Below are positions 21,181 to 32,210 of a DNA stretch of 64,000 nucleotides, in pieces. Origin of the DNA: Alternaria dauci. Its lineage: Eukaryota; Ascomycota; Dothideomycetes; Pleosporales; Pleosporaceae. The stretch lies in the NCBI RefSeq assembly GCF_042100115.1, contig NC_091277.1, positions 620,001 to 684,000 of the forward strand, given 5' to 3'. The notes beneath the pieces were generated by a model. The model saw nothing but the letters and a program-made list of their open reading frames with translations, was not told the origin of the DNA and searched no databases. Made by a program: the position numbers and the translations under genes. Numbering within the stretch: position 1 is the first letter of the stretch; each line of letters starts with the position of its first letter.

Positions 21181-22518
21181 TCAGTTGCTCATTATACGTG
21201 TCTCGCTGCCGAAAGACTCTCCTCTATCGAGCTCGATCTCGCTATCTGTCAGCATCCATCCCTGGCTCTGAATCCGAGTACTGTCTCGTATCCTGCTCTG
21301 CGTTCTGGGCTTGTTGGAATGACTGTTCGAGCCTATAGCAAAATTGCTTCGAGTTTTGGACTGCTGAGTTGACGGGAGACGGAGAATACCACCGACGATG
21401 GGCTTGAGTGAGGGCGCACACGCGGCTATGATGCCGATGTTCACCTGGAGGAAACCCCAAAACTGTATATCGTTGGTGCTGCCCTGGTTTTAGCCAACAT
21501 TCATACTGACGCAAGCGTAGAAGCAAGGACGAACAATGACTGATCGGGATCACCCCTTTTGGTATTTTGGACGACCGACTTTACGATACCCATGATCACT
21601 GCTCTTGAAGACAGTTAGCCCCTAAACGTAGAGCTTGAAAACTCTTCGAGTCGAGGTCGCGGGTTCTTACATGTAGCCCAAGCTTAGAACGAGGATGAGG
21701 TAGATGCGAGTCTTTCGTTTCATCTGCAACCCCAATATAATGGGCACGGGAATGGAGGCAAAACAGATATCAGTTAAGATATTGCACGCTTTATATGGCC
21801 TAGTCAGCAACCGAAGACGCACCCTCAGGGAGTAAAGACATGCTCACCCGTGTTCATTAGCGCGAAGCCTTTGTGGGTGTTAACAGGCAAGCACGTTGGT
21901 TTGAGATCTTTGTTCCAGAAGCCGGCTATGGGCTTGCAAACAGCAGCCCATTCACTCCACGAAATCACTGTATAAAGACAGACGAAGGCTTCAAGGCTCA
22001 GTATGAGCACTACAAGAAATAGTTTTAGGGATAATGTAGGTGCGAAAGCTTACCTATTAGCGTCCAAAGTATTTTGGTGTACAAGGCGGGGGCTCCGAGA
22101 CGAAGGAGTGTGAACCCGACGGAGAGTTTGAGAAAAGCCATGCCACCAATAGTAGATACTATCGCTTGTATGAAGGTCAACTTCAAGTACTCTTGATGGT
22201 CTTCCTTTTCGAGCGTGTCGGTATGGCGTCCCAGGCCGTGCTGGGCGGCCAAGATGTAAGTCACCATACCACCGAGAAAGACACAGGTCTAGCAAACATA
22301 GTCAGGACAACACTCGAGCATGATCAATCACATTGTCTCACCGCTGACGCTATCATAAATGCGTCGTCTTTGCCAAATGCCTTCGCGATGATGATACGTG
22401 CATACATTCGCATTGCGACGAAGGCCAGGGCTACAACATGGAAGGTTGCTGTGACGCCGAGGAGGTAGCCCAGGTTGCTTTCTGCAGCTCTCGCTGGGTC
22501 AGTGTTCTTAGGCGCCAT
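21181..22518 (-). CDS. Rhodopsin-like (PTH11-related) seven-TM membrane protein
   Basis: Six exons: 22518-22342, 22288-22054, 22009-21848, 21788-21671, 21603-21535 and 21478-21181, giving 352 residues. Introns are 44-67 nt; one has a weak GTTCGT donor and one an ATAAAG acceptor, both forced by frame and by the family's conserved blocks. Landmarks are 'ARIIIAKAFGKDDAFM' after TM1, 'YILAAQHGLGRHTDTL', 'VISWSEWAAVCKPIAGFW', 'NTACNILTDICFASIPVPII' and 'VNIGIIAACAPSLKPI'. This is the pattern of the fungal 'rhodopsin domain' integral membrane family, which has no retinal lysine and includes PTH11-like candidate receptors. The C-terminal ~60 residues are polar and cytosolic. A ligand cannot be inferred. 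No CFEM domain precedes the membrane part. Confidence 0.85.
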
Positions 22519-23130
22519 GGTTACGAAAGGAACAAGAGTATTGTAAAACGAATCCAAGGCGAACACACGACAATATCTATGCACTGTTGTAACTAAAAGG
22601 ATGCATTATGATACATGTTCCCGTCCTGCTGCTCATCCCCAGCATGACAAGGATTCTTTTCAGTCAAGTGCGCTGCACGGTAGCAGTGTTATATAAGATT
22701 GTGTGATTTATTCCGAACGACCAATAGAGTACTTTTGCAGCGCAAGCTGCATCCACGAATAAAACACGAATGGTACAAGCCCTCGCCTACTTGTGATCAC
22801 GGTGGCTTAAGCGATATAAGATTGTCAAGACACTCGTACTGCCTACCAAGACACGAGACATCCTCCGTGCGGAATTATCTTGGGAAGCCATCAAAAAGGT
22901 TTGTTATTGTGGAAAAATTCGAATCTTTCACAGCGTGTGGGAGATGCGCAACCGACATTTTTGTCTGCATTCAGTAAGTACCAGCGGAGAAAACACTTAC
23001 GGACTAGCTCACCAGGCAGAACAGGAGTGATTGGTGAAGGGTAAGCCTAGCGCACCACGTGGGCGGGTGGAAGGGAGTCTGCCGGAAATATGAATCGTTC
23101 CAACAAGTATCTATCGCCAAGCTCGGTTCG
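22519..23130. other. Intergenic, mostly unassigned
   Basis: About 610 bases upstream of the rhodopsin-like gene. Moderately A/T-rich. A plus-strand frame is open from about 23040 into the putative gene at 23131, so an additional upstream exon is possible, but I could not join one in frame. Confidence 0.4.
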
Positions 23131-23526
23131 ATGATGAACGGGCTGGCTCTTGGATGTGAGATTACAGAAAGGGTCCACGGGTGAGTTTGGGCCGATCAGA
23201 CCTCGGGACGGGGCACCGCAACAAATGCCGCAAACCCGTCACTCTGTTACCAATTAGTCTATTTCTCCAGGTGTCAGATTGCGCCAAGAGACGGTATCGC
23301 GGGCGAAGTTCTTGCCGTAGTCGACCCCGTTGTGGAATCTTGGTCGTCCGATTGGACGTGGGGTACCTGGGTAACAAGTACTAACAGTCATTCCACTGCT
23401 TCCAAGCAAACCTCCGAACTCTTATCAGCAGCATCTCTTGTCGATCTACTTCAACAGCTGATACAGCAGGGGTACATGTTTTATGTGGATGGGCCGGACT
23501 TCTGGTGTGTTTTTGCGACATCTTGA
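23131..23526 (+). CDS. Possible small spliced gene, unknown
   Basis: Exons 23131-23180 and 23271-23526, joined by a GTGAGT..CCAG intron of 90 nt, give 101 residues in frame. The joined sequence reads 'GCEITERVHGCQIAPRDGIA' over the junction and contains the Trp-rich 'SWSSDWTWGTW', a helical-looking 'SLVDLLQQLIQQGYMFYV' and ends 'GPDFWCVFATS'. No family is recognised and no signal peptide is seen with this start. The frame is open for about 90 bases upstream of the ATG, so the real start may lie in a missed exon. The canonical splice sites and frame continuity argue for a gene or recent pseudogene, but coding status is uncertain. Confidence 0.35.
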
Positions 23527-24619
23527 GTATTCCAATAGCATACCGTTATGCACTGCATAAGCAACCTGTCCATTTTTTTGTGTCAGGGCGTACCCCGTGT
23601 AGTGAGTGAGTGACAGAACAGACACGGGAAGACCCTAGCTCGATGTTGGGTCATAGCATTCAGGGAAGATGGTTACGTTTCTAGTTACTGAAGAGAAACT
23701 TGGAAACCGACAAACCTTTTTCGTACTGCCCTCTTCCTTTGTAGCCTTCCAATAGCACAACAACATTATTACATTAAAGCTACAATATACCAAAACAGGT
23801 ATTTCTTAGTCTTAGAATGCGAAAGATTTTTTTTTCACCACACGTTAAAGTAAAGTGCAGCCTCGCAGAAGTAGGAGAACCTGTTCAGTGTTTTCTATGC
23901 AGGGCGTAAGGAGCGGGATCCTCTGGCGGATTATATCCTAAATGCAGATTAAACTGCACGAAGCGGGGTGCACGTTCAGATCTAACACGATGCTGTGAAT
24001 CCTACATCTTGGCAGCACCCATCACCCCACTCACGGATTCATGGGGGTCGAAAGATAATTTCATTGTACATCTTTCGCATCGCGTAAGATTATCACTGCC
24101 GAAACAGGCCCTGATCGCGGCTGCCAGCCGCCACCTCAAGCGAATGACATCAACAAATGCTAGAAACACGTCCTGACAGCATGCTATTGGCAGGGTGAAG
24201 GCGTTCCTGGCAATAAAATGGCTACGCGATGGATTGCTGACCGTCCGTTCGATCGGGATCCCGAGTGAAAGGATGACTGATAAAACTGGACAAGGCTTCG
24301 GCTTGCCCACAGGACGCCTTCCATATGAGTTGTAACACCCGAGGCTCCAGTGCAGGATAATCTCAAGCTAAAGGATGAAGCATGCAAGCCCTGACTATGC
24401 GCCCACATACTCTAGTCCCCGTTCATCTAATACAACCAGCTAGGGTCGCCCAAGGACCGTTTTCTCCGTTCTCCGTCCTTGAAAATCGGAAGCACGCTTG
24501 TGGCAGGGCCCTTGCATGATTCAGAGACGGCATTGTGATGAATACAACCGGCGACTTGAATCACCATATTCCACATTACACTGCTAAACCTTGCATATTG
24601 TAATCGCTTCCTCATCGAA
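23527..24619. other. Intergenic, no supported gene
   Basis: 1.1 kb upstream of the tyrosinase gene, A/T-rich around 23690-23860 with a poly-T run near 23829. No convincing open frame. Probably tyrosinase promoter. Confidence 0.45.
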
Positions 24620-25959
24620 ATGCGCCTCTTTCAAGCCGCAGCGATTGTGCAGCTACTGGCTGGACGTCTCGTGGCTGCTGTTCCCTTCGACTCGACTCCG
24701 GTCATTGATATAGACCCAGCAGTCGACCCTCTCGAGGCTCTCGCCCAACTACAGCAGCATACGTACGAGACGCTTCAACAGAGTGATGCTGTGTCAAGGA
24801 GGGCACCGGAAGGATGTTCCTTGGCTAACGCTGCCATTCGGAGGGACTGGTAAGCTCGCCACGCTCATGGGGTCAATCGTACTTACTGATTTGCATAAGG
24901 GATCATATGAGCAAGCCAGATCGAAGAGCGTACATCAAAGCTGTCCAATGTCTCCGAATATTACCAGCTAAGTCTGACAAGTCATGGGCTGCCGCAGCGA
25001 AGACGCGCTTTGATGACTTCGTCGCTATCCACGTTAACCAGACCATGTACATACATGGCAATGGTCTCTTTCTGACTTGGCATCGCTATTTTGTATGGGC
25101 ATACGAACAAGCTCTCCGAAATGAATGTGGGTACCAGGGCTATCAGCCTGTGAGTTTCGAGATGTTCAATGGCCCCCGACATGTCTGACTTTGCTAGTAC
25201 TGGAACTGGTTCGCAAATACAGACGACATATATAAGTCACCTGTCTTTGACGGAAGTGATACCAGCTTGGGTGGCGACGGGGCGTACTTCGCACATAATG
25301 GAAGTCTTGCAGGTGCTCGGACGATAGTCATCCCCTCTGGAAAGGGAGGTGGATGCATTGAGAGTGGTCCTTTCAAGAAGTGAGACTACCGCACGTGCAC
25401 GATCCCAGGGAGCTAACAGAATTCCAGTACACAAGCGAACATCGGTCCGATCTCGCCTGGTATGCAAGGCTTCACTGATCTGGAAGTCGATAGTTCTGAT
25501 TACAATCCCCGCTGTCTGCGTCGAGACATCAGTCCTTATATACCCAAGAAGTGGTTCACTACTGCGAACCTTCTTAACGTAACCATTGGTGCCGGATCGC
25601 AAACCCATCGCGATTTCTGGATCGAAATCCAGGGACGATACCCAGATGGCTTCCTCGGTTTGCACACGTCAGGTCATTACACCATGGGCGGCGACGCGAC
25701 AGATCTCTACTCTTCCGTCAACGATCCCGCGTTTTTCCTCCATCACGCTATGCTTGACCGCATCTACTGGATTTGGCAGACACTCCACCCCACGGAGGCG
25801 AACAAGGTGACTGGCACTCTGACATTGCAGAATAGGCCTCCAACACGCGATGCCACTATTGACGAGCCGTTGAACATGGGAGTTAACGGAGAGACACTGA
25901 AGATTCGCGATATGTTCAATACCTTAGGAGGCAGCCCCTTGTGCTACATCTACTTGTGA
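24620..25959 (+). CDS. Secreted tyrosinase (type-3 copper oxidase)
   Basis: Four exons, 24620-24849, 24900-25149, 25198-25379 and 25428-25959, encode 397 residues. Introns are 47-50 nt with good GT..AG ends. A signal peptide ('AAAIVQLLAGRLVAA', about residues 6-20) opens the protein. The CuA site reads 'VAIHVNQTMYIHGNGLFLTW' followed by HRYF, and the CuB site has 'LHTSGHYTMGGDATD' followed by 'DPAFFLHHAMLDRIYW', so all copper histidines appear intact. 'EQALRNECGYQGYQPYWNW' across the second splice site is typical of the fungal short tyrosinases. The enzyme oxidises phenols or catechols outside the cell or in the secretory route and may act in pigment or defence-compound chemistry. No C-terminal transmembrane segment or long processed tail is present. 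Confidence 0.92.
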
Positions 25960-28882
25960 ACAGGTCGGATGTAAGCTTTTAGTTGTTGCTGTCTTATGTC
26001 AGCTATGGTAGTACTCCAACGAAACCATGAACACCGCGGATAGCTCGTCTTACATCTCCGGACACTGCGTGCCTTGTGTTGGAGACTTCGAGAGCGGACT
26101 AGGACTAGCGGACTATACCCACCAATCGTACAACACGTTCTCCTCCGCATATTGTCTCTCTGTCTCGTATACAACCCTTCTTACCTACCGCATATAGCAG
26201 CCATCGAAAGCAGGCGCCGAACGGTTATATTAAAACCTTCTCAAGCCAGATCCGCACGCTTCGGCAATGCGTCGGAAATAACACTTCTCTCATCATTGCC
26301 CAGGCAGATCTGCGGCATTGATCATAGAACTCAATACGGCAATAACGGTGAAACAGACGCGCCCTCACCGATATTGCTTTAAGCAGTAACTGTTGATTGT
26401 AGTCTCCAAAGCTTGGCCGCTTCAAAGTTGCCCATTACAGAATGCCGTTGATTTTGGGTGCTAAGGCTTGGTAATGCCAGCCGAGAAGGAGAGAAAAAAT
26501 TGCTCGTCGCCTGCTCACCGACACGTGCGTACGTTGGGAAGGTTACGCGGGAATAAGCAAAAAAGGCAACATTCGATGACGCGAAAACGACACGTCGACC
26601 TTTCCCCTAAAACGACGAAATTACTGAAAGAGGTAGGCATGGGAAGTAGGCGTAGGGCTTGTCAAGCTTGGTGTAGCTTAGTCGTTCTCTCGGGAAGGAG
26701 ATGAATTTACGATGTTGGGTAGGTGTGGATAGTAGGCGTATGGGAGCCTCATTTTCCAGAGGTATCGTCACGTGCGCTAGGTTTTATCGTGCTGGCCGCA
26801 TGAGTAATGTTTTTGGGCTTGTCTACTTGTTCAGACGATCAAATGTTAACAAGTCACAGTCAAACACGTTGATGGAATCTGTCGAGTTCAGAAGCGACAT
26901 GCATATTTCCAATCTCGTTCTCAACACCTGGCATATCTGCGTTTCCTTATCTCTCAAGTAAGGTCCAGCCTCGCAAATCGCCTAAACCCGTATGTTTCGT
27001 GGATGCGATAAAGTAATCACCATCGGCACCCTGCACCGCGTCCCTTCAAGCTGCTAAACTCGCCTCCGCAAGCGTTCCAATTTCCCACTCACTAAAAAGC
27101 AATTTCAAACATCGGTGTGTCATTTGGCCTACCTAGACAGGCAGTCATAGAAAACAGGCGTATTCCTTCGCTTCATCTTGCATCTGCTTAGATCTCGGTA
27201 CGGTCTGCTAGACGCGAAGAAAAGTAATCAGCGCTTGACAAGCGCGTCATCTCGCAACCAAGTGTCTGGTATACATACCGAGAAGGGCAACTGTTGAAAA
27301 CAGGCGTACTCCTTCGCTTTATCTTGCAGGTTCCTCGAAATCTACTGCATACTACAGCATTTTGGAAAGAAGTCACCGCCAAGTGTGGCTAGAGCGAGTT
27401 GTCATCCAGGCGGTCGGTTGACGACTTTGGTAGTACATGCTACCTTCTAGGAGATGGTAGAGATTATCATGTCCTTACACGCTTGCATCTACATGTTTGA
27501 ACAATACCAAGTCGATGCTGTGCGAGAGACAGACAACAGTAATTACAGGCAATGCGCATAATCTTGTTGTTCACGCTCAACGCGTTTGCAATCTTTCACA
27601 TTTTGTCTCTCAATATAGCGTCTCCAGCACCGTGAAGCAAGCTATCATGTCATCGGTTGAGCCCGAATTAGATTTTGTTAAACACATACGAGATTGAGTA
27701 TCGGAGGCAGTGCTTTAGCTTGTTTTGAAGCTTCTATACATTTCGCGGTCGCGATCGTCATGTCCACAAACGGCAAGCCGAAAGCGGGAAAATCCACCCT
27801 TTCTCTCCGCAGTCAGCATTAACAAAACGAACAGAAACCGTAGGTGTGACGAGAACTCAGCAACAACGGAGCCGCGAGTCTGCAATTCCGCCATTCCGCA
27901 ATGCCATGATTCACAAGAGGCAACATTTCGTCTTTCGACTACCCCGTTGAGTAACTGCACCAACAGTGTAGAAAATAGGCGTTATCTTCTCCTCACCTTG
28001 GCTCATGCCATGTTCGGGTAGCCTTCCTAAACGACGGTTTCTATGAGTACCAAGAGACAAACAAATGACCGAAGACTGCAAACCCCTCACAAACCCCTCG
28101 CGTCCCCCTCTTCTCAGGTTGCCTCTCTAGGCAATTGTGGAAGATAGGCGTGTAGCTTAACTGAAAGCTTGGTAGTGTACATTCGGTAAAATAGTGATCT
28201 GGAGGCATCGTCATACCGCCTACGTAAGTGGATGCCAGCAAGCATGACGAAAACAACGTATGCTTCGGTGTCTGACGTTGATCTTCACTATGCACCTCAA
28301 TGCGGCAACATTGAATATAGGTGTACATCTTGGTATAGCTTAATGTTCCTTCTCTCCTCTCCTTCCCTCTCCTTTGCCTTCCCATCTAGGAAGTCGTGGA
28401 AAACAGGCGTGTAGCTTCTTCTCAATGCTTAGCATAGCTAATTTTTCACCTGGAAGGCCGCGGATGGTAATGCGTCGTGATCATGGATGCAGGGCGCAAG
28501 ATGGCGAAGGTCGGCCGAGGAGGCCAAGAAGATCCGTGGATGTGCGATGACGTAGTTGAGAGGTACGGATCGCGAGGTGCTGGTGACATGTCATGGCGCA
28601 CGGAACGAACACGAATAGGTGCCGCGGCAATTGGGAGCCTCGGAAGCGTTGTGGGCGATGTCATCGCTCGCGGTACCGAGATGCACGAAGGAAATTGTGC
28701 TGATATCAAACCAATGCATTCATGATGGCATGTCTCAACTTGCCCATGTTCTAAAGCAACGCCATCTAATGCCCCGATATATGCCAATACAGTTGCCTCC
28801 CATAAACACCCATGCTATGCATCAAACAAGATATATGATTTAGACCCCGTGTCCCTCTCCACCTGGCAATTTGGAAGTTGCT
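25960..28882. other. Gene-free region with degenerate repeats
   Basis: 2.9 kb between tyrosinase and ero1 without a supported gene. Open frames are short and lack motifs. From about 26.6 to 28.4 kb it contains repeated copies of a roughly 22-bp core (separate entry) set in variable sequence and pyrimidine-rich tracts (for example 28344-28386). It looks like an old repeat or decayed mobile sequence. Confidence 0.55.
26641..28440. repeat. Degenerate repeat family with core GAAAACAGGCGT
   Basis: At least eight related copies occur on the plus strand, at about 26641, 26726, 27146, 27294, 27969, 28138, 28311 and 28396. Their cores include GAAAACAGGCGTATTCCTT, GAAAACAGGCGTACTCCTT, GAAAATAGGCGTTATCTT, GAAGATAGGCGTGTAGCTT and GAAAACAGGCGTGTAGCTT. 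Spacing is about 85, 150 or 170 bases with one larger gap. Several copies are preceded by a pyrimidine run and CTAG 10-15 bases upstream, and followed by an 'AGCTT' or 'CTTGG' element. Copies differ by a mixture of transitions and indels, so the family is old. No transposase frame is present. Confidence 0.55.
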
Positions 28883-30878
28883 TTAGAGCTCATCTCGTCT
28901 CGGGATACGAATCTCCCAGCTTCTCGGCCCGGGCACGAAACCCATCCACCAGTTATAAGCTCTCCTCATTTCGAGGATAAAGATCTTGGTACTGTTTGCG
29001 CCGTCAGCCATGTTCTACTGCAACACCCAGATCTTGTAAAAAGTCGGGGAAGAAAAAAGGTTTCAAGACTTACAATCGCCCAGGCAGCTGCGTCCACTGG
29101 TACAGAACGTACATGAACGTCCTCTTAACCAAATTGAACTCGGCTTTCACCTCCTCCCACACTGTCATCTGGTTCGCGTCCCAGTCCCTCTTGAAATCTG
29201 GTATTTCCTCCCCGCCAGTGAGGAGATCGATTGTCTCTTCGCCGCCAGAGTTCTCGAGCGCGAGTTTTGTCTTCAACACTCCCTTGTCGGTCGCCGGAAG
29301 TGTAGACGCGACAGCTTTTGGCAAACCCTCTCGCTCATCGAGCATGCGACGGAAATCCTTGATCGCGGACAGTGAGTGTGAGAGACGGTTCATGGTGTTG
29401 ATGAGCGCGACAAGTTCGGTACGGCGGAGCGGCGGGTCCTTTGAGGAATCGTTCTCGTCAAATTCGAAGAGCACTTTGAGTGCGGTTCCGTAGCCGTTTG
29501 TCTGCAGCTTACCCCAGAGTCGGCACTTGTCGCATCCTACGCAATCCATGATGCGACTAACATTCCTGAAGCGGTTGCGAAAGTCTTCCTTCAATACCAT
29601 TGTGTCTGGGTCCTTGAACATGACGGTTTCATCGAAGATCTCGGGACCAGAGGGAAGGGCAGATGTAAGGCGCAAGAGAGAGTTTCTGGTGCTGTGGTCT
29701 TGTTCAGGGTCTTCCGAACAGAAGGAGTAATCGGAAATATGCCGCGTGATCTTGCCAACAGCTCGCATGACGAGGGCGTAGTTGAAGTAGACGTTGCTGA
29801 TGCGCTCAGGGTGGTTGTGCAGGCGTTCCTCGTAGCAGGCTAGGTTGGGTCCCCACTCTCCTGTCGTCTGGTTTAGGTAGTCGTAGCAGAGATGAGTGGA
29901 GATGGAGGCGTGCATGCCGGAAATGACGCGATGGAACACGCGCTTCTCCAGACAGGTGTCGTCGAATTCGATAGGATCGAGGCTGTCTACAGGAGAGCCG
30001 TGAGCAATGGCAGATTGGACCTTCTGCTTCTTGCCTTGCTCTTGCATGACGTTCTTGAGCTGATTCGCAGCATGAAGTTGTTGCTGGTTTCCAAACCCGC
30101 CAAAAGGTGACCCTCCCAGCGGCGATGAGCTACCAGTCGCAGGCGCATTCTTTGGGGGCTTGCTGAAGCAGTTCTCTCTGTATATAGCCTCCCAAACCTG
30201 TTGGGCTCCGACGCCAGCGTATCCGGTGAAGCGCTCTGGGTTGTCCACAAGCGACACGTAGTCTCCCTTTGCCGACGCCGACTCGTCCTCGGGTACGCAG
30301 TAATCGCGCTCGTCGCATTCGTCGTCGTACTCCACCACACAGCTCTCGTCAACGTCGTCGCCCAGACTTCCGTGTAATGGTCGTTTCCTCTCTTCTCTCT
30401 GTTGCTTCTTGCCAGGATGCTGTGCTGTCGGCCCCTCGAGCTTGCCTAGTTCCTTTGCACGCCAGACCAGGGGTATGTCCTCTTCATTGTCCAAGGTATT
30501 CACTGCACACGCCACGTTCCCGCACATGCCATTCTCGTCGTCCCAGAAAGGACACTTCTTGCTGTACAGACTCAATCGGTAGTGCGAAAAGAAGTCGGTG
30601 TTCTGCGTGATGGACTGGAGGTAAGGGTGGATGGCTTCGTTGAGCTGTTCGAGGGTGTTGTAGCTTGCGCACGCGTCGGATACTATCGCTCCAGGCGAAA
30701 TCTGAAAAAGAGTCTTAGCATTCGAGTCCCCAGGCTGCGCTGGTGGAGCAGCCGACTTGTTGCTTACATCGCAGACGTTTGGCGGAGGACTGCTCGATTT
30801 GGTAGCATGGCTTGCAGCGTGAGAGCCACCCAACAGCGAGAAGACTGCTAGGTAGAACACGTGCGCAGCTGAGCGCAT
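28883..30878 (-). CDS. ero1: ER oxidoreductin Ero1 with C-terminal RDEL
   Basis: Two exons, 30878-29074 and 28991-28883, with a GTAAGT..ACAG intron of 82 nt, give 637 residues. A signal peptide ('FYLAVFSLLGGSHA', about residues 8-21) precedes the lumenal enzyme. The shuttle Cys region lies near 'ENGMCGNVAC', and the active site C-x2-C-x2-C is 'CVGCDKCRLWGKLQ' near residue 440, next to the FAD-binding helices. Ero1 passes oxidising equivalents to protein disulphide isomerase. Splicing the last intron extends the end from '..PGRL' to a tail with 'RRAYNWWMGFVPGPRSW' ending in '-RRDEL', an ER-retrieval signal. Without the intron the protein would stop at 602 residues without that signal. An Asp/Glu-rich insert and a Gly/Ser/Pro insert enlarge the core relative to yeast Ero1. 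Confidence 0.93.
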
Positions 30879-31475
30879 AGTTGGTGATGGTATTAGGTAG
30901 CTACTCGAGTCCTCCAGTCAGCAAACGTCGGCGACAAAGCAAACGACAAGTCCGGAGGTCTTACAGTTACACGTAGCTTGACTATATGAAGACTTGGGGT
31001 AAATTAAACGCCGAGAGCACGTGTGGGGTAGGCAAAGAGGCCAGCGTGTAGGTATTGAAACTGTCTCGGCGCAAGTATGGAATCCTGGTCGTGGCCGTGA
31101 TGGTGCTAGTTGGAGGAGGAAGTTCCCGACTCGGGACAAATTAAGATTAATGAAAGGCAATGCCTGTTACAAATCAACAGACACGGAAGCAGACAACTTG
31201 TAGAAGGAGCAGGCGTGGCGTATTAGATTAGTCCCGCGTCGTGCCGAGGAATTGTAATCAGACGTTCATGGGGCTACAGAATTGCAGCAATGTGGCCAGT
31301 ACTGATGATTGTGGCGGTGACATCCCAACGGACCCTGAATGTCGCGCTAGCACCAGTTTCATCGGACCACTCTTTGGTGCGGCTCTGCAACTCCACCTGC
31401 ACGTGGTAAAACACACAAGCAATCACACCACGCATCCTAGGAATAGGCCCTGATAACGGCCGCTAGTTCGTCGAC
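30879..31475. promoter_or_regulatory. Shared divergent promoter of ero1 and the CX5R phosphatase
   Basis: 597 bases between two divergent genes. Two CACGTG palindromes are present, at 31018-31023 and 31400-31405. This hexamer is an E-box and contains the ACGTG core shared by some unfolded-protein-response elements; ero1 is a standard UPR target, so involvement is plausible but not shown. No other gene is supported here. Confidence 0.4.
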
Positions 31476-32073
31476 ATGGCAGAATCGCCCAAAGCAACTG
31501 GCAGCTGGTCCGATGCCTTTCCTGCCCCACGGTGCACCGCCCCATCCCTCTCCCGCGAAGAGGCCCTGTCACATCTCTCATCTCCAGACCTGCTCATTGT
31601 AGATGTACGACGCACAGACTACGAGGGCGGAACCATCAGAGGTAGTCTCAACCTTCCTGCACACTCCTTCTACATGAATCGTGCCGCCTTGTACGACCTA
31701 TGTAAGAGGGCAGGTGTCAAGCGGGTAGCATTTTATTGTGGTAAGTCTGTCATGTCACTACCATGCCAGTCTCGGATGCAACCTGGCGGTATACTCGTGC
31801 GCTGGTGGCGTGAGATACGTACCACAAGCTATCGTGACCGATCCAAACACGACCCAGGTGGCTTTACCACGATACTGATACATTACAGGCGCATCAAACG
31901 GAAGAGGTCCGAGATGTTCTGGCTGGTTTGCAGACTATATTGCCGACCAGGGCGACCATCAGATTACATCCTTGACACTTGCTGGCGGCATCAAGGGCTG
32001 GGTCAAGGCTGGAGAGCCCTACACACAGCAAATGGATGGCTTTGAGCCGGACTATTGGAAACAGTTTGAATAG
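31476..32073 (+). CDS. Rhodanese/Cdc25-like CX5R phosphatase or arsenate reductase
   Basis: Exons 31476-31740 and 31889-32073, joined by a GTAAGT..ACAG intron of 148 nt, give 149 residues. The rhodanese fold is shown by 'LLIVDVRRTDYEGGTIRGSL' near residues 40-59 and 'KRVAFYC' leading to the catalytic loop 'CGASNGRGPRCSGWFADYI', a C-x5-R phosphatase loop as in yeast Ych1/Acr2 and fission yeast Ibp1. The end 'TLAGGIKGWVKAGE' to 'GFEPDYWKQFE' is also typical. The intron splits the active-site loop directly after the catalytic Cys and must be removed for function. The protein may act as a phosphotyrosine phosphatase or an arsenate reductase; sequence alone does not decide. Divergent from ero1. 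Confidence 0.88.
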
Positions 32074-32210
32074 ACGTGTGCTTGATGCATCAAGGTACCA
32101 ACAAGGTGCGTGGTAGCTTAAGCTCACCACCTCATCTAAATACATGTAGTCGCAAGATGCTTCACATACTCTCGCCCAGGGCCCCACAAAAATCTACTCA
32201 GCATGATCCA

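Noticed and set aside
28116..28445. Reading the repeat copies as exons of a real gene
   Set aside because: Although three copies follow a CTAG acceptor-like site and share a V-E-N/D-R-R reading, stops follow within a few codons and no donor or start exons could be matched among copies.
29074..30878. Single-exon 602-residue ero1 model
   Set aside because: It ignores a strong GTAAGT donor at its end; splicing gives a frame-consistent tail ending in RDEL.
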